Origin: Blasia pusilla
Taxonomy: Eukaryota > Marchantiophyta > Marchantiopsida > Blasiales
Reading direction: 5' to 3'
Length of the DNA stretch: 64,000 nt
Assembly: GCA_050084515.1 (NCBI GenBank)
Contig: CM114271.1
Span: 61,814,001 to 61,878,000 of the forward strand
A program made the position numbers and the translations under genes. Position 1 is the stretch's first letter; the number at the start of each line of letters is the position of its first letter. Of the stretch, positions 36,201 to 47,045 are shown piece after piece. The notes beneath the pieces were generated by a model that worked only from the letters and a program-made list of their open reading frames with translations, made no database searches and was not told the origin of the DNA.

Positions 36201-37404
36201 TCCCCCTAGAGGTCCATGGAGCATGAAATGAGCACCATAGCCCTGCGGCCTTGGACCCTAAACACCTTATTGGAACGGTGCTAGTAAACGGGATCGGTGC
36301 AGAATTAGGAAGGAATGACAGAATGAAGTTTATGAGATGAGAATGAACGAACGAATGCATAAACTAAATGATTGAATGCATTAAATATCGTAGCCAGGGA
36401 CCCAGGAGGAAGGAGACTTTCTGGTGAATGAGTGGGGCAGTGCGAAGCGTCCAGGTCTCGGCCAAGAAGCTTTTACCAACTCAATCGACCTGACTAGAAT
36501 CTAAACCCCCTGAAATCTTACCAATTGGCTCAAAAACTACGGGCAAGGAACCTTGGCTACTTCCCATGTGCTGCACTTGGGACAGCAGCTCGGAGACATG
36601 AGCCCAGTAGAGTGGGACTCCGGCTAACGGAACACATGGAGTAGAGAAGCGTCTGATTTTTGTGAGGCTTCCTCGTTACTGTGCTGCTGCGAAATTTGTT
36701 AACTAACCTATTATTAGAAAATCGAAGCCCGCATTTCATCCCATGGTCCCACACAGAGAACAAGGAGAGGACCAGAGAACAAATCTGTTCATCCGGTTCA
36801 CAAATAGGAATTGATTAAATCGGTTTCCAGTGGAAAGTCCCCAGAAGAGATCACGAGGTGGATGGACTGAGAAAAGTGTAGTTTTCACTGAAGTATGACT
36901 TACCGTTCCATTGAAGTCGTAGGTGCCGAAGATGAAGTAGTTTCCATAGAAGCACAGACTGTCGATGCCCCTCACCTCACACTTGTTATAAGTGTCCAGC
37001 AGCAGGACCATCCACAGGACAATCCAGTGCAGCGATGTCAAGAGTGCAAGGTACCAGCAATACTCTCCAAAAAAAGTGCACATGTATCCAGTGAACCGAA
37101 TCTCCTTCTCGACTTCCATAGCCACTCGAATCTCTTCTCCCCTCTCCTTCTCCCCATCCTTCTTGCCTGTAGCGCTCGCGTTCTGAGCTGCAGCTGTGCT
37201 TTGGGTGACAATGAAAGAATGGACCGGATGGAGTTTGAGACTCCTCCTCTTTGCAATTGCGAATATGGAGAACGATAACAGATTCAAACCCCAGAAAGCG
37301 TACACGATGACCAGCCCCAGATCAAGAGCACTGTTGATTCGCACTCTGCAGGTGGGGTCGGAAGGGGTTCCGCATATTGGCGGCCCTGTGGGATACTGCG
37401 CCAT
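27266..37404 (-). CDS. P5B-type cation-transporting ATPase (ATP13A/YPK9 class), 20 exons, one apparent frameshift
   Basis: My exon model on the minus strand is 36904-37404, 35172-35366, 34846-35016 (or -34989), 34139-34402, 33862-34000, 33255-33446, 32834-32979, 32434-32565, 31905-32219, 31128-31301, 30907-31024, 30643-30793, 30392-30513, 29930-30143, 29553-29711, 29153-29274, 28518-28626, 27983-28119, 27695-27935 and 27266-27433. It encodes about 1256 residues. P-type motifs are all present: TGES (actuator, about residue 433), [12 protein letters not shown] (phosphorylated Asp near 604), MVTGDN, and [10 protein letters not shown] (near 963). The DGLD after DKTGTLT and the [11 protein letters not shown] hinge match P5B, not P5A. 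The family is known for polyamine transport from lysosomes or vacuoles; that role here is inferred. Exon 11 is one base short (see separate entry). The usual PP-x-LP motif of transmembrane segment 4 reads SPLLP. Exon 3's acceptor has two in-phase choices. Confidence 0.88.
30907..31024 (-). other. P5B ATPase exon 11 with an apparent 1-base deletion
   Basis: The exon opens in phase after CAG with [20 protein letters not shown], the start of the nucleotide-binding domain region (KGSPE-like). That frame hits TAA near 30929. The downstream half, [12 protein letters not shown], is the expected family continuation but lies in the next frame, and it is the one that joins exon 12 in phase. The exon is 118 nt where 119 would close the model, so one base is missing somewhere around 30930-30965. 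It could be an assembly error or a real inactivating mutation. Confidence 0.7.
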
Positions 37405-40400
37405 GACTCTTCTCGTGCGATTGATGAGATGGTGAGGTGATGGTCGAATTCTCCCTCGATTAGACGGGCCTCGAGAGCCTATATGCGACCTTTAATTCCA
37501 CACCAGGGCTGTCACGACTGCATAAACAGGCCTCCACAGGATGTCTATATCTGCGAGTCTATCCCTCTGACATTTCAACCCTTGAGCTCTAATTCAAAGC
37601 TTTCACGTCGCAGAGGAATCCATCGCGCTTTCCACCTCCGCACCTTTCGATCTGGGTGTTATATTTGGAGGCAGAATCCGATTCGCTGCACGAGCTGGAT
37701 CCCTCTGATTCGTTTGGTCTCACCGCCAGAGTCTCCACAGGAGATCGGAAGAGAGCGTTGTCACTTTGAATGGATTAAGCAATCACCTGAACCAGCGCAG
37801 GACCGACGCAATCATCCACATTTGGATGAGCAGATCCTGCGAGTCTTTCCTTGTCTGTTCTCGTAACTCAATTGTCTGCCGGCCAGTTCGTTATAGGTGA
37901 GGGGAGGGAAAGCGGGGTTTGATCGATCTCAACTGTCTCATTCTCCGGTGGCTCTGCGCGTTATCTGCCACAATGACGACACTTTTCGGTGTATCCTAGT
38001 GCACTGCAAACTAAGTAACACTTAAATTAGCTCAAGAATGGCACACTCGACACACCAACGAAGAAATCGGTGTCATGTCTCGGAGCTGGTCGTACTATTC
38101 CATATAAATATATAGATGTGCATGTCCCCGCCGTAGATGTAGATGGATTCTGATGAGATAGCAATGCAAATATGTGACACACCTTCCCTTTCTTTTCCGG
38201 TTTAAGTGTCATCCGCTGTTCGCTGTGGCAGTGGAACCAGACGCTTATTTCGGCTGATGACAGGTAGGAGAAATTTGAAAGCTCTTATTCCTTCACACAG
38301 ACCCCAGCACTGCAGCGCGCGTGTTGCATACCTTCAAGATGAACAACATGATTGTCAAGCGGGTAGGCACCATGTTCAGCTCGGACGCTGAGCACCTACC
38401 GCTGTATACAAGGCCGATGTTCTCGATGCTCGACAGTAATTTGGATTATATTATCATCTCTTTTCTGCCAGTTTCGGGACTCGGACATTTCCATCGGCCT
38501 TTGATTCCAACCAGAAAGCATGTCGGTCTCTGTGTGCGCTGTTGTCCGCAGAGCTCCGAGAAGGATCCGCGAGCGAGGGAAAGAGAGACAGAGGGAAAGA
38601 GGGAAAGAGAAAAGACAGGTGAGTTTCTGCCATAGCCTTGGAGGGTGAACCGAGCGCGACAGTACTGGTGCGGTAATTGCTGAGAAACGCGGAGAAAAAT
38701 CTTGACCTCCGTACACATTCTGTCGTATATCAGGACGATATTCAAAGGCAGAAAAAGACGACACTGCGACGACCGTCACGGCATCGGCGGGAGCTCGACC
38801 TCGCAAGTGCGAGCTTTTCAGCTAGAAAAACGACGCGAGTGTCGTCGCCGACTCGTTCTGAAGGTTCACGCAACCGCATAAGAAAAGCAAAACATTTCCA
38901 ATTTAAGATTCCTCCACGCCATCAGCGAAAGTTGACCTTCCAAGTAATTATCTACTAATCGCTGGGAACTTTCCGGGAAATCTGGCCAACGTACGGACCG
39001 CACCGCCATGCAATGCCGCCTGTTCTCCGTAGATACCTATCTCTCTTCCTACACATCCTCCACATGTACAGACTTGATCGATCGATCGCATTTCGTTAGA
39101 GAAAAACTTTCTTTGGACGGACTTTCTCCATGTCATGGAATGAAGTGACCCGGTGACAACGCTGAATCTCGGGTCACTTCATTCCAGAGCTCGCCACCGC
39201 ACCAGTCTACGCGGTCCCGCCACTAGAGTAGAAGCAGGTTCTCATTTAGACGGCATCGATCGATTTATCGTGAGCGTGGTTCGTTGTTACTTAGTCTAGC
39301 CGCTGCACGAATTGATCGACGCGCGTTGTCACGAGTTTCTTCGCGCCCGGGTGGAATTGCAGCGGTCCTTGCGACGCGTTTAGGGATCTTAGAAGGCATT
39401 CGGCATGAGAGGCGTGCGTTATGGCATATACGTTCAACGAATTCCTCGTTTCACCATCGCAGCTCAATGCGGTACACAGTTTTCCTTCCATGGGTCCGAC
39501 GGAGAACCTGAGGCACCGATCATGCTGTCATCGCCATTGCTTTCCTGCAGAGCTCTAAGAATTGCTGAATGATCCCGGATCGCACTTCGCATTTCACACT
39601 GGAGGAACTGGAAACGACATTTTGGTATGTATGTGAGACGAATTCAAATACAGTAGAATTTCTTCTGTCCTCCGCATGGCGCCGGAGGAAATGTACGAAC
39701 GATGAGAACAGTGTCAGTGGCAATCCTTTTTCTGTAAAACGCTGAAAAGTGTAGTAGAAGAAAAGCTCCTGATGAAAGGCGGAAAATGAGGTCGGAACTC
39801 GCTTTCAGGTTTTCGTCTGAGCAATCTATAAACATCTTCTTGTTTGATTATTTTCCATGCGAAGAATCTCGCAGTCGATAGCAAATGATTATCGATAAGG
39901 AGCTCTGAAATATGCTCGCAGTTGGCGCACATCGTTCCTTCAATTTTTTCCCGATTCGGAAGAACGTTTCCGGCAATCGTGGTCTTCACCTTTCGACGGT
40001 ACTCCGATCAAAATTCTGCCGGTAAGTATTTTAAAGAGATGTAAATCTGAAAAAAAAAATCTGGATTAGAGAATTCCCTTCCATTTTGCAAACACCACTA
40101 GTTTTTTTCACTTATATTTTCAATCAAATTTTAACAATTTAACTTAAATTATCGGTCAAATATTTACTAATTGAGTTAAATTTTAATAATTTAACTTATT
40201 AAAATGTTTTTATTTTTTAGGAGAAAATTTAAACCGTACATTACACTATTATTATCATACTTATTATTAAGAATCTTAACTCGTTTTGGGGACCCATGGA
40301 TGTCAAATAATGAAATTTTTTATTTGACCTTACAATAATCGTCAAGGTAGAATCAGGGGAAGGTTTTAAGAATTACTTTATTTTACTATATATTATTTTA

Positions 40401-40650
40401 AAACTAAAATTAATAATATATTAATTAAAATTCAACTTTTTCCTAAGGAAATTTTCCAAAGTCTCTTTCATATTTATTATCTTTTTGGTTTTGGAATTTT
40501 AAAATTAATTTTTAAAGGTTCATGCCAAAAATAATAATTTTCAGGCTCATTTTGGAGGGAAATTTTAGGGAAAAAAGATAGTACGATAACGTTGGGACAA
40601 GAATGATTCTTCAAAATTCATTCCAATAGAATTTCTCCCAATAGAATTTC
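37405..40650. other. spacer upstream of the ATPase gene
   Basis: This probably includes the ATPase promoter and 5' leader near 37405-38000. Several open frames of 60-136 codons exist on both strands up to about 40000, but none resembles a known protein and their base composition is mixed. A perfect 17-bp hairpin lies at 39136-39186. Beyond about 40020 the sequence becomes strongly AT-rich. Confidence 0.5.
39136..39186. repeat. perfect 17-bp inverted repeat
   Basis: Bases 39136-39152 (containing GGAATGAAGTGACCCG) are the exact reverse complement of 39170-39186, with a 17-base spacer. It is GC-richer than chance AT palindromes and lies about 1.7 kb upstream of the ATPase start. It may be a transposon tip or a transcript hairpin; nothing decides. 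Confidence 0.85.
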
Positions 40651-41295
40651 CTTAAAATGCAGTGGGTGAGATGCTTGGAAATGAAACAACTCACAACTAT
40701 GCGACACGTATGCAAAGTTATTGGATAAGCGAGGAATTTATTGAGTTTAATATCAAAAGATGAAAAGAAAGAATTCAAATAATGTTTTAACTAATGTATC
40801 TAGTTTGGCTTTCAAAAAAATGACTTCATTTTTTTCCTTGATTAATGTGGGAAAAAGAAGAAGTGTTTCCTTTTCCAATCCCCATCTTTCAATTAATGAA
40901 AGAAACTCACCTATTGGATCAAATTTTCTGCGAAAATAGAGGTGATTTCTCCCCATCAAACTTGATTTTTTTATTTTCAAGTTTGATTGGGAGAAAATTT
41001 TCACCTCTATTTTCGCAGAAAATTTGATCCAATAGGTGAGTTTCTTTCATTAATTGAAAGATGGGGATTGGAAAAGGAAACACTTCTTCTTTTTCCCACA
41101 TTAATCAAGGAAAAAAATGAAGTCATTTTTTTGAAAGCCAAATTAGATACATTAGTTAAAACATTATTTGAATTCTTTTTTTTCATCTTTTGATATTAAA
41201 CTCAATAAATTCCTCGCTTACCCAATAACTTTGCGTACGTGTCGCATAGTTGTGAGTTGTTTCATTTCCAAGCATCTCACCCACTGCATTTTAAG
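40651..41295. mobile_element. 645-bp foldback element with about 310-bp near-perfect arms
   Basis: The left arm starts CTTAAAATGC at 40651 and the right arm ends GCATTTTAAG at 41295. The arms are reverse complements nearly base for base, with small differences such as GATTTCTCC versus GAAAATTTTCTCC near the tip. The loop is about 11 bases (40966-40976). Open frames of 83 and 68 codons on opposite strands are mirror copies made by the symmetry, not genes. The short loop and high arm identity suggest a recent inverted duplication or foldback transposon. If transcribed it would form a long double-stranded RNA, a possible small-RNA source. Confidence 0.9.
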
Positions 41296-41389
41296 GGAAA
41301 AAAATTACGAGTGTTACCTCTAAAGACACCATGGATACGAATAAAGAATCAAGTAAAGAATTTCATGAAATAAAGACTAATATCTCACA

Positions 41390-42543
41390 CTAGTAAGATG
41401 CCCGTGCGATGCACGGGAATAAAAAGTGTTTGAAAAATTTTGTTAGTGTATAATTTGTGAAGGGAAGGGATTAATGATGCAACACACAAATTCAAATATT
41501 TTTTATCGCACCTTGCATAAGGAGACAAATTTTCTTGTTGCTTAGTTGCCACGTGTCAAACAGAGAGGTGAGGTGTTTGCAAATCAAGAAGGCACTCTCC
41601 CATAAGAATGTAGATGTTGCCCGTGCCATGCACGCCTAGCACATTTCATCGATAGAATGGCTTATAAACATGTGTCGCTGATATTTTTTAGAAATTATAT
41701 TTAATATTTGAAAATATATTTAATTTCAAATTTTAGGTGTAATTTCCACTCTTATAAATCTTAAAAGAGTAAGAAAATCACCTTTAGATAATATCCATCG
41801 TCCCCAAATAATTACATTCCACTCTAAAAGTTCCAACAAAATTTATTCTTCCCCTTCCACTCTTCCTACCAAAATCATATTCACTAAAAAATTTATTTAT
41901 TTATTTATTTATTTAAATGAATTTATTTCCATTAAAATTTATTTTTCTTTCCCAAAATATCAGATTTCAATAAATATTATTAATTTAAAAATAATCACAG
42001 CATTTATTTAAATTTTTAAATATAAGTATTCTTTTCTAAAATCTTAGAAGAATAATAAATTTTCACTCTTTTAATTAATTATAGTACTCCATTCAAATTT
42101 AAATGATATCCCAATCCTCTAAATAATTTTAACCTTCCATAAAATTTGATCTACTCCTTATCCACTAAAATTTTCCCTTTCCATCACATGTCAATTAAGA
42201 CACAAATTCTAAACTTTTTTAATCCAAATTATTCCATTTTATTAATATTTCTAATCTAATATTTCATAATAGTAAATAAATTATTATTACTTCTAAAATA
42301 TATTTTTCTACTTTATTCAAATCCTTATGATTTTTTCTACTTGGAAAGTGTGGTTTAAATAATAAAATTCAAACAGGTTCATTACTTGAATGCCCCCTCC
42401 CTACCCTTAAAGCCTCGCTACTTGAATACCCCTCCCCCTCACGTGTCTGCCCTCCACGTGTCATAAGGCTAAGACCTCAAAATGCCTACGTGTCATTACG
42501 TGAGGACGGGTTCTCAAACCGAGTCCTCTTTTAATAATATAGA
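41390..42543 (-). mobile_element. non-autonomous Helitron, 1154 bp
   Basis: On the minus strand it begins TCTATATTATTAAAAGAG at 42543, a classic plant Helitron 5' end, and ends CTAG at 41390. The terminal hairpin CCCGTGC-loop-GCACGGG is at 41401-41417, seven bases inside the CTAG. The flanking bases are A (41389) and T (42544), the expected AT target without duplication. The body is AT-rich with no Rep/helicase frame. A second GTGC-CAT-GCAC hairpin near 41617-41628 suggests an older nested end. Confidence 0.85.
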
Positions 42544-43310
42544 TGAAAATTTTATTTTGTAATAAAAATCATGTCAAAGAATGTCATTATTATTTTGATT
42601 CGGGATGCTAATTATAGTAATTTCCCAGTACAATGAAATAATGTGTAGCAAGAAAAAAAAATCAGTTCTTAGAACAATGCATGAATATACTTTAAATAAA
42701 CTCTCTTTATTTTACTAAGGTTAAGGGAAGTTCCTATACCATTTAAGTTTTGTTATATTTTTCAATTTTTCTTTCTTTTAATTTTTAAATAGAGTAGATT
42801 ACCAAATGTTCCACATGTTAATTTATTCTTTTATTTATTAATCTTCCATAAAAAATAATAAGAGACTTCATATTTTCTTTTTGGAAAAAAGCTCCTCTTA
42901 AAAAAAAGATATTCCTCATATAATAATCAATTCCTCATATGGAATAAATTAAACTCCAAAATTTCCTATGTGTGATAATCATATTTGCCATGTATTTTTG
43001 CAAGTTGATATTTTCCGCTACTGTTAATTATGGAATAACACTTTATGGTTCCTCTTCTTCTTTTGATATGATTCGATACTATATTGCCTATTTAAAGTCC
43101 TTCTCTATGTTCTAACATTATCCTTATTCTAACCATGGATTTTCAAAATCTATTTCTTATAGAGGAGTAGGAATACTCATCTTAAACAATAATCTCAAAT
43201 TAAGAAGGGTTCCCATATCTACATGCACTTAGAAAAGAATTTTTGGAATGGAGAGGATGATTAATTTATCTCAATGAGGAATTAGTCTCAAGGTTTATTG
43301 TTTGCTAGCA

Positions 43311-43479
43311 CTAGCCAATGTCCGTACTGTGCACGGGTGATAATTTTATTTATTATCTCTCCTTAATTCAACTTCATCTCTCAAAGTGACATGTGTCAAC
43401 ACCATAGGAGCCCTTAGAGGACATGTGTCAACACCTGATGAGGGTTTCCTCAAACCTTGTCCTCTTTTAATTACATAGA
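43311..43479 (-). mobile_element. short non-autonomous Helitron, 169 bp
   Basis: On the minus strand it begins TCTATGTAATTAAAAGAGGAC at 43479 and ends CTAG at 43311, with a GC hairpin just inside (CCCGTGCACAGTACGGAC region, imperfect). The flanking bases are A (43310) and T (43480). The 5' 30 bases resemble the Helitron at 41390-42543, including the AGAGGAC and TTTGAG parts, so they belong to one family. It has no coding capacity. Confidence 0.75.
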
Positions 43480-45102
43480 TATTGCCCATAAGTACCAATG
43501 CACATGGCACTTCATTTATGCAATTGTGTCGTGTAAGTTACATGCTCCTTTTACTTTGAGTTTTTTTAGCGTAATGAAGTCGCAAATATATTTTTGAGAG
43601 ACACGCGTGGCAAAGAGAGAGCATGGTTGATGGCATGCGTCAATCATCATGGTGTACTCATGAGAGGCGCTTGTTTGTAAATAGTATAATCTATCTATAT
43701 TATTAGAGAGTGCTACATCTTTCTCATTAACATGGCATTTTGAACCAATTATTATCTTGACGCATGTCATTAAATAATTTAAAATAAAATTTGGAAACTA
43801 TATGATCAAATATAAATCATGATGGCTAATTCCGATTACTAATCATTGGGTGGAGCGATGGGCCAACTATAGATGATTATCCATTCTTAGCTTGCCCATT
43901 GATGTCTACTGGTAATAATTTCATAATATTAATAAATATTTGTCCTCAAATTTTTAAATGATGTGTGATGCACATATTTATATTATCTATTATAATTACT
44001 AATAGTGCCCATATGTGAGGCGGGGGTATTGATGTCACGAGAAGTTGGAGAGACGATCCCTATGCTAGCTTGGTGGAGCATATGTCGATCACGTTGTTGA
44101 AGGTGGCCTACTAGGATAAGGTCGACACATCCTAGTAGGCGTCCGCTTTGTGACTTGAAAGGACGTTTCCAAACATCCCGCCAACAAGTGCTTAGCAATA
44201 AACGCAATCATACTCCAACTACTAACCTTAGGCTTCTAACACCTTTTGGCCATGTGTCCAAACTCACCACATTTGTAGCAAATCATTTTGGCTCTTCCTA
44301 ACTTAAGATGTTGAGCCCCGTTCGACTTTGTATTAGTTTCCACTCATTTAGCTTGAATTTTTTTGAAGTTTATTTTTGAAAAAATATAAAACTTCCTTAT
44401 TTTAATATTATATTTTTTTCATTTTTAAAAAAAATTACGTAGTTTCCTTTCCAAAATTTATTTGAAATTAAAATATGTAAAATATGACAATAAATTTTTT
44501 ATTTTTAAAATAATATCATACTATTATGGAGAAGCGTCCAATAAACATCATGTGAGAACTTTTTTTTCTAATTCAATTTTTATACAAACTAAAACTTGAA
44601 TAGAAATAGGTTTTTATTAAAAAATCATATTTGTATTTATAAATAAAATTTAAATTTCTATATATATATATAGATTTGAATTTATCTTCATTATTTTGAA
44701 AAATAATAAAACTTAATTATTTTAATATTTTCTTTTTTATTTTAAAAAATAATATATAGTTTCCTTTCCAAAATTTACTTGAGATTTTTTTTTAAATAAT
44801 TATAGAAATTTGTCCTTTCAAATAGATAAGTCTAAAATTATTTATGATTTATTTATAATATTTTTTAATAAAATTATTAAATTTTTCATAAGAATTAAAT
44901 ATAATTACAAAAACCTATTTCTATTCAAGGTTTAGTTTGTAAAAAAATTAAATTAAAAAAAAAAAGGTTTTCACGTGGCGTTCATTGGGCGCTTCTCAAC
45001 GATAGCTAATGCTCTTAATAGTGCGATGATGAAACAGCACTCCCCGACATAAATTATAAAATCTGCATAAAACTGAAAATTTCCGTGTGGCAGTGGCAAT
45101 CC
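43480..45102. other. AT-rich spacer
   Basis: No gene was recognised. A plus-strand TCTATATTATTAGAGAG at 43694 resembles a Helitron 5' end, but no matching 3' end was found. The foldback element at 44529-44997 lies within. Confidence 0.6.
44529..44997. mobile_element. foldback/MITE-like element with long terminal inverted repeats
   Basis: The left end, starting GAGAAGCGTCCAAT, matches the reverse complement of the right end, GAGAAGCGCCCAAT. Similarity continues for about 90-100 bases through ACAAACTAAA and TTGAATAGAAATAGG on both sides. The middle is AT-rich and non-coding. The arms differ at several sites, so it is older than the foldback at 40651. No clear target duplication was found, so the superfamily is undecided. 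Confidence 0.75.
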
Positions 45103-45440
45103 TTACTGCGAGTGGAGTGCGAGAAGTTCAACATTTGGATCGTTTCCGTACTTCACGGACACCCATAAATCGTCGTAAAGCCCTAGAAGCTTAACGTCCA
45201 TACTCTCGATCTTCCGGTCAAATACCGCTTCAACGTGTACTCTAACAAGTTTGACAGAAACGTAACGCTCAAGTACTGTTGTGAAGCCCGAGAGGGGATG
45301 AGCCTAGAACTCGATGTGGAACCTCAACCTTCAAAGTCGAGGAGTACGCACTGGACTCTCTTGCAGTGGGAAACGATTTCAATCTCCGATATGGATCCAT
45401 TCGTCCAGTACACTTTGCAGATAAGTATAGATTTCAATTC
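45103..45440 (-). pseudogene. decayed protein-coding fragment, family unknown
   Basis: Three minus-strand frames placed end to end look like one coding stretch: VYWTNGSISEIEIVSHCKR, then KVEVPHRVLGSSPLGLHNS, then ERYVSVKLVRVHVEAVFD ... WVSVKYGNDPNVELLALHSQ with a stop at 45103-45105. The composition is protein-like, unlike the AT-rich surroundings. I do not recognise the family. It could be a gene relic, or two short exons with odd splicing. Confidence 0.4.
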
Positions 45441-45767
45441 CGTACCATAGAACACGCAGTTGGTAGTCCAAATGAGAATTTTTCTTGATAGGAGAATTTG
45501 TAGTGGATTGACAGACTAGGGGTTAAGGCCGACTATCACCATTCTTTCAATCACTTGCTGAATCGGACTCCTTTGTCAGAGACATTGTGAGGGATGCGGA
45601 AACCCTTCCAGAACTCTTGTTAGGTTTTTATTTTGTTTAATGGTGCAGGAATGTCCATGCTGTAGGGTTCCTCTGGCTCTCAAGGTGTCGGATGAGGTAT
45701 TGTTCTGCTTTCAGGGTTGACAGTTTCAGAATTTCGATTGCCGCGTGAAACTTCAGAAGTAGATTTG

Positions 45768-46070
45768 TTGATCAGCGGATCATTTGGTTTTTTTAATGCT
45801 TGACAGTTTGAGTCTCGAGTCAGAGAAAGAGAGAGGAATTGCTTTCGGGTGATTGGCGCGTTAAGCCGGAAGAACTAGATTCGCTGATCAGCGAATCATT
45901 TGGTTTCAAGGATTGACAGTTCGAATCTGGGTCCAGGTAGGAGAGAGAGAGAGAGTCGGGGGAGGTGGAAGTGATTTCGGGTGATTGGTTCGCATCTGAA
46001 CTGGAATCGTTGATCTGCGGATCATTTGGTTTCAGGGATTGACAGTTGGAGTCAGGGTCCCTGGCGAACC
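45768..46070. repeat. degenerate tandem repeat, about 116-126 bp period
   Basis: A block around TGATCAGCGGATCATTTGGT followed by GATTGACAGTT recurs with starts near 45768, 45884 and 46010. Between them lies a GAGAGA-rich stretch and GATTTCGGGTGATTGG. A weaker earlier unit may begin near 45650. No reading frame crosses it. Confidence 0.75.
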
Positions 46071-46186
46071 AGGCGAAGAAGGGGTCGCGAGAATACTCGA
46101 GTACTGGCTTGGGAGCATAAAACTCAAGTTACCATAAGTTTGTTTTTTCCCGGATAATGTGATTAGTATATTATTTTCCGAGTAGT

Positions 46187-47045
46187 TTAGACACGTTTCA
46201 TGGAGGAGTCAAGGTGCCATGGCAGGCCATAGGACGAGCCCTTAAGTGGTGCCTCTTGGAGCCTTGCGATCATAGACTCCACACCATGAGAGAAATTGGG
46301 GTAGGTATAAAGAGAGTAAGGTACCATATGAGAGTAGGAAGACAGTCTAGTATAGTATGCCTGTTGGTTTGAGGAACTCCCTGGTGTCAACCAGGGAGTT
46401 CCTCAAACCAACAGTGGGATCCCCAATACACACTACTTACAAATGAAGTAGCTTTGGGTAGTGAACTTAGGTGGTTGAATGTGTTGAAGAGATTTGGTAT
46501 CACCAACTTAGTTGTATTAGCACATGCTCTTACTACGTGTGATGAATTTTGTGAAGGAGACCAAGTAGTGATTAGAGGTTTCATCCACATAATCACATAA
46601 TGAGTTGCTTTTCTTGCGATTCAAGGGTATCGCTCTATAGTGAACTTGATCTTAATTCATGTTTCCAAACAAGGGGTTCGTTTCGGGTGAGAGAGGGAGA
46701 AATCAAACATATTCATGTTTTCCTATGGAGTTGCTTTGCCGTAGGCATTTGCTCATTGCTTTGGTTATGGTATCCATAATTGGTTTTTCATTTAACTCCC
46801 ATACATCTTTGTGTTTGCAGTGTGTTCATTAAATAATGTATGTCGCAGCCCTGCAACCATAGACCTCGTGCCTTGGTTGGATGGTCACTGAGATTGAAAG
46901 GAATGTAGAGAGAGGAAGGAGTGAAGAAAGTATCATATGAGAATTGGGAGACACTCTCATATAGTGTGAGTGGTGACCAAACAATGTGTTGGTGCGGAGT
47001 TTCCAAGCATCAACCAAGAAACTCTTCACCACTCTTCTCATATTG
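46187..47045. repeat. two degenerate copies of a repeat, one with a perfect 24-bp palindrome
   Basis: The segment 46190-46413 and the segment from about 46790 to 47045 share ATAGACTCC/ATAGACCTC, GAGAGAAAT-like, ATCATATGAGA and GTTGGT-GAG-AACTC-like stretches in the same order. In the first, 46362-46385 is the exact reverse complement of 46390-46413 with a 4-base loop; the second has a worn version. They may be old LTR or MITE pieces. Confidence 0.5.
46362..46413. repeat. perfect 24-bp inverted repeat, 4-base loop
   Basis: TGTTGGTTTGAGGAACTCCC and the next four bases are followed by GTCA and then the exact reverse complement. A cruciform this exact in worn surroundings suggests recent formation or selection. 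Confidence 0.92.

Noticed and set aside
27266-37404. P5A ATPase (the class common to all plants)
   Set aside because: The phosphorylation site continues as KDGLD rather than the P5A pattern, and the membrane-4 motif lacks PPELP.
40753-41193. Paired open frames on opposite strands with the same peptide
   Set aside because: They arise from the symmetry of the 645-bp foldback; low-complexity Phe/Lys-rich content argues against a protein.
43694-43720. Plus-strand Helitron 5' end
   Set aside because: The start motif fits, but no plus-strand hairpin and CTRR end was found downstream, so it is only noted in the spacer entry.
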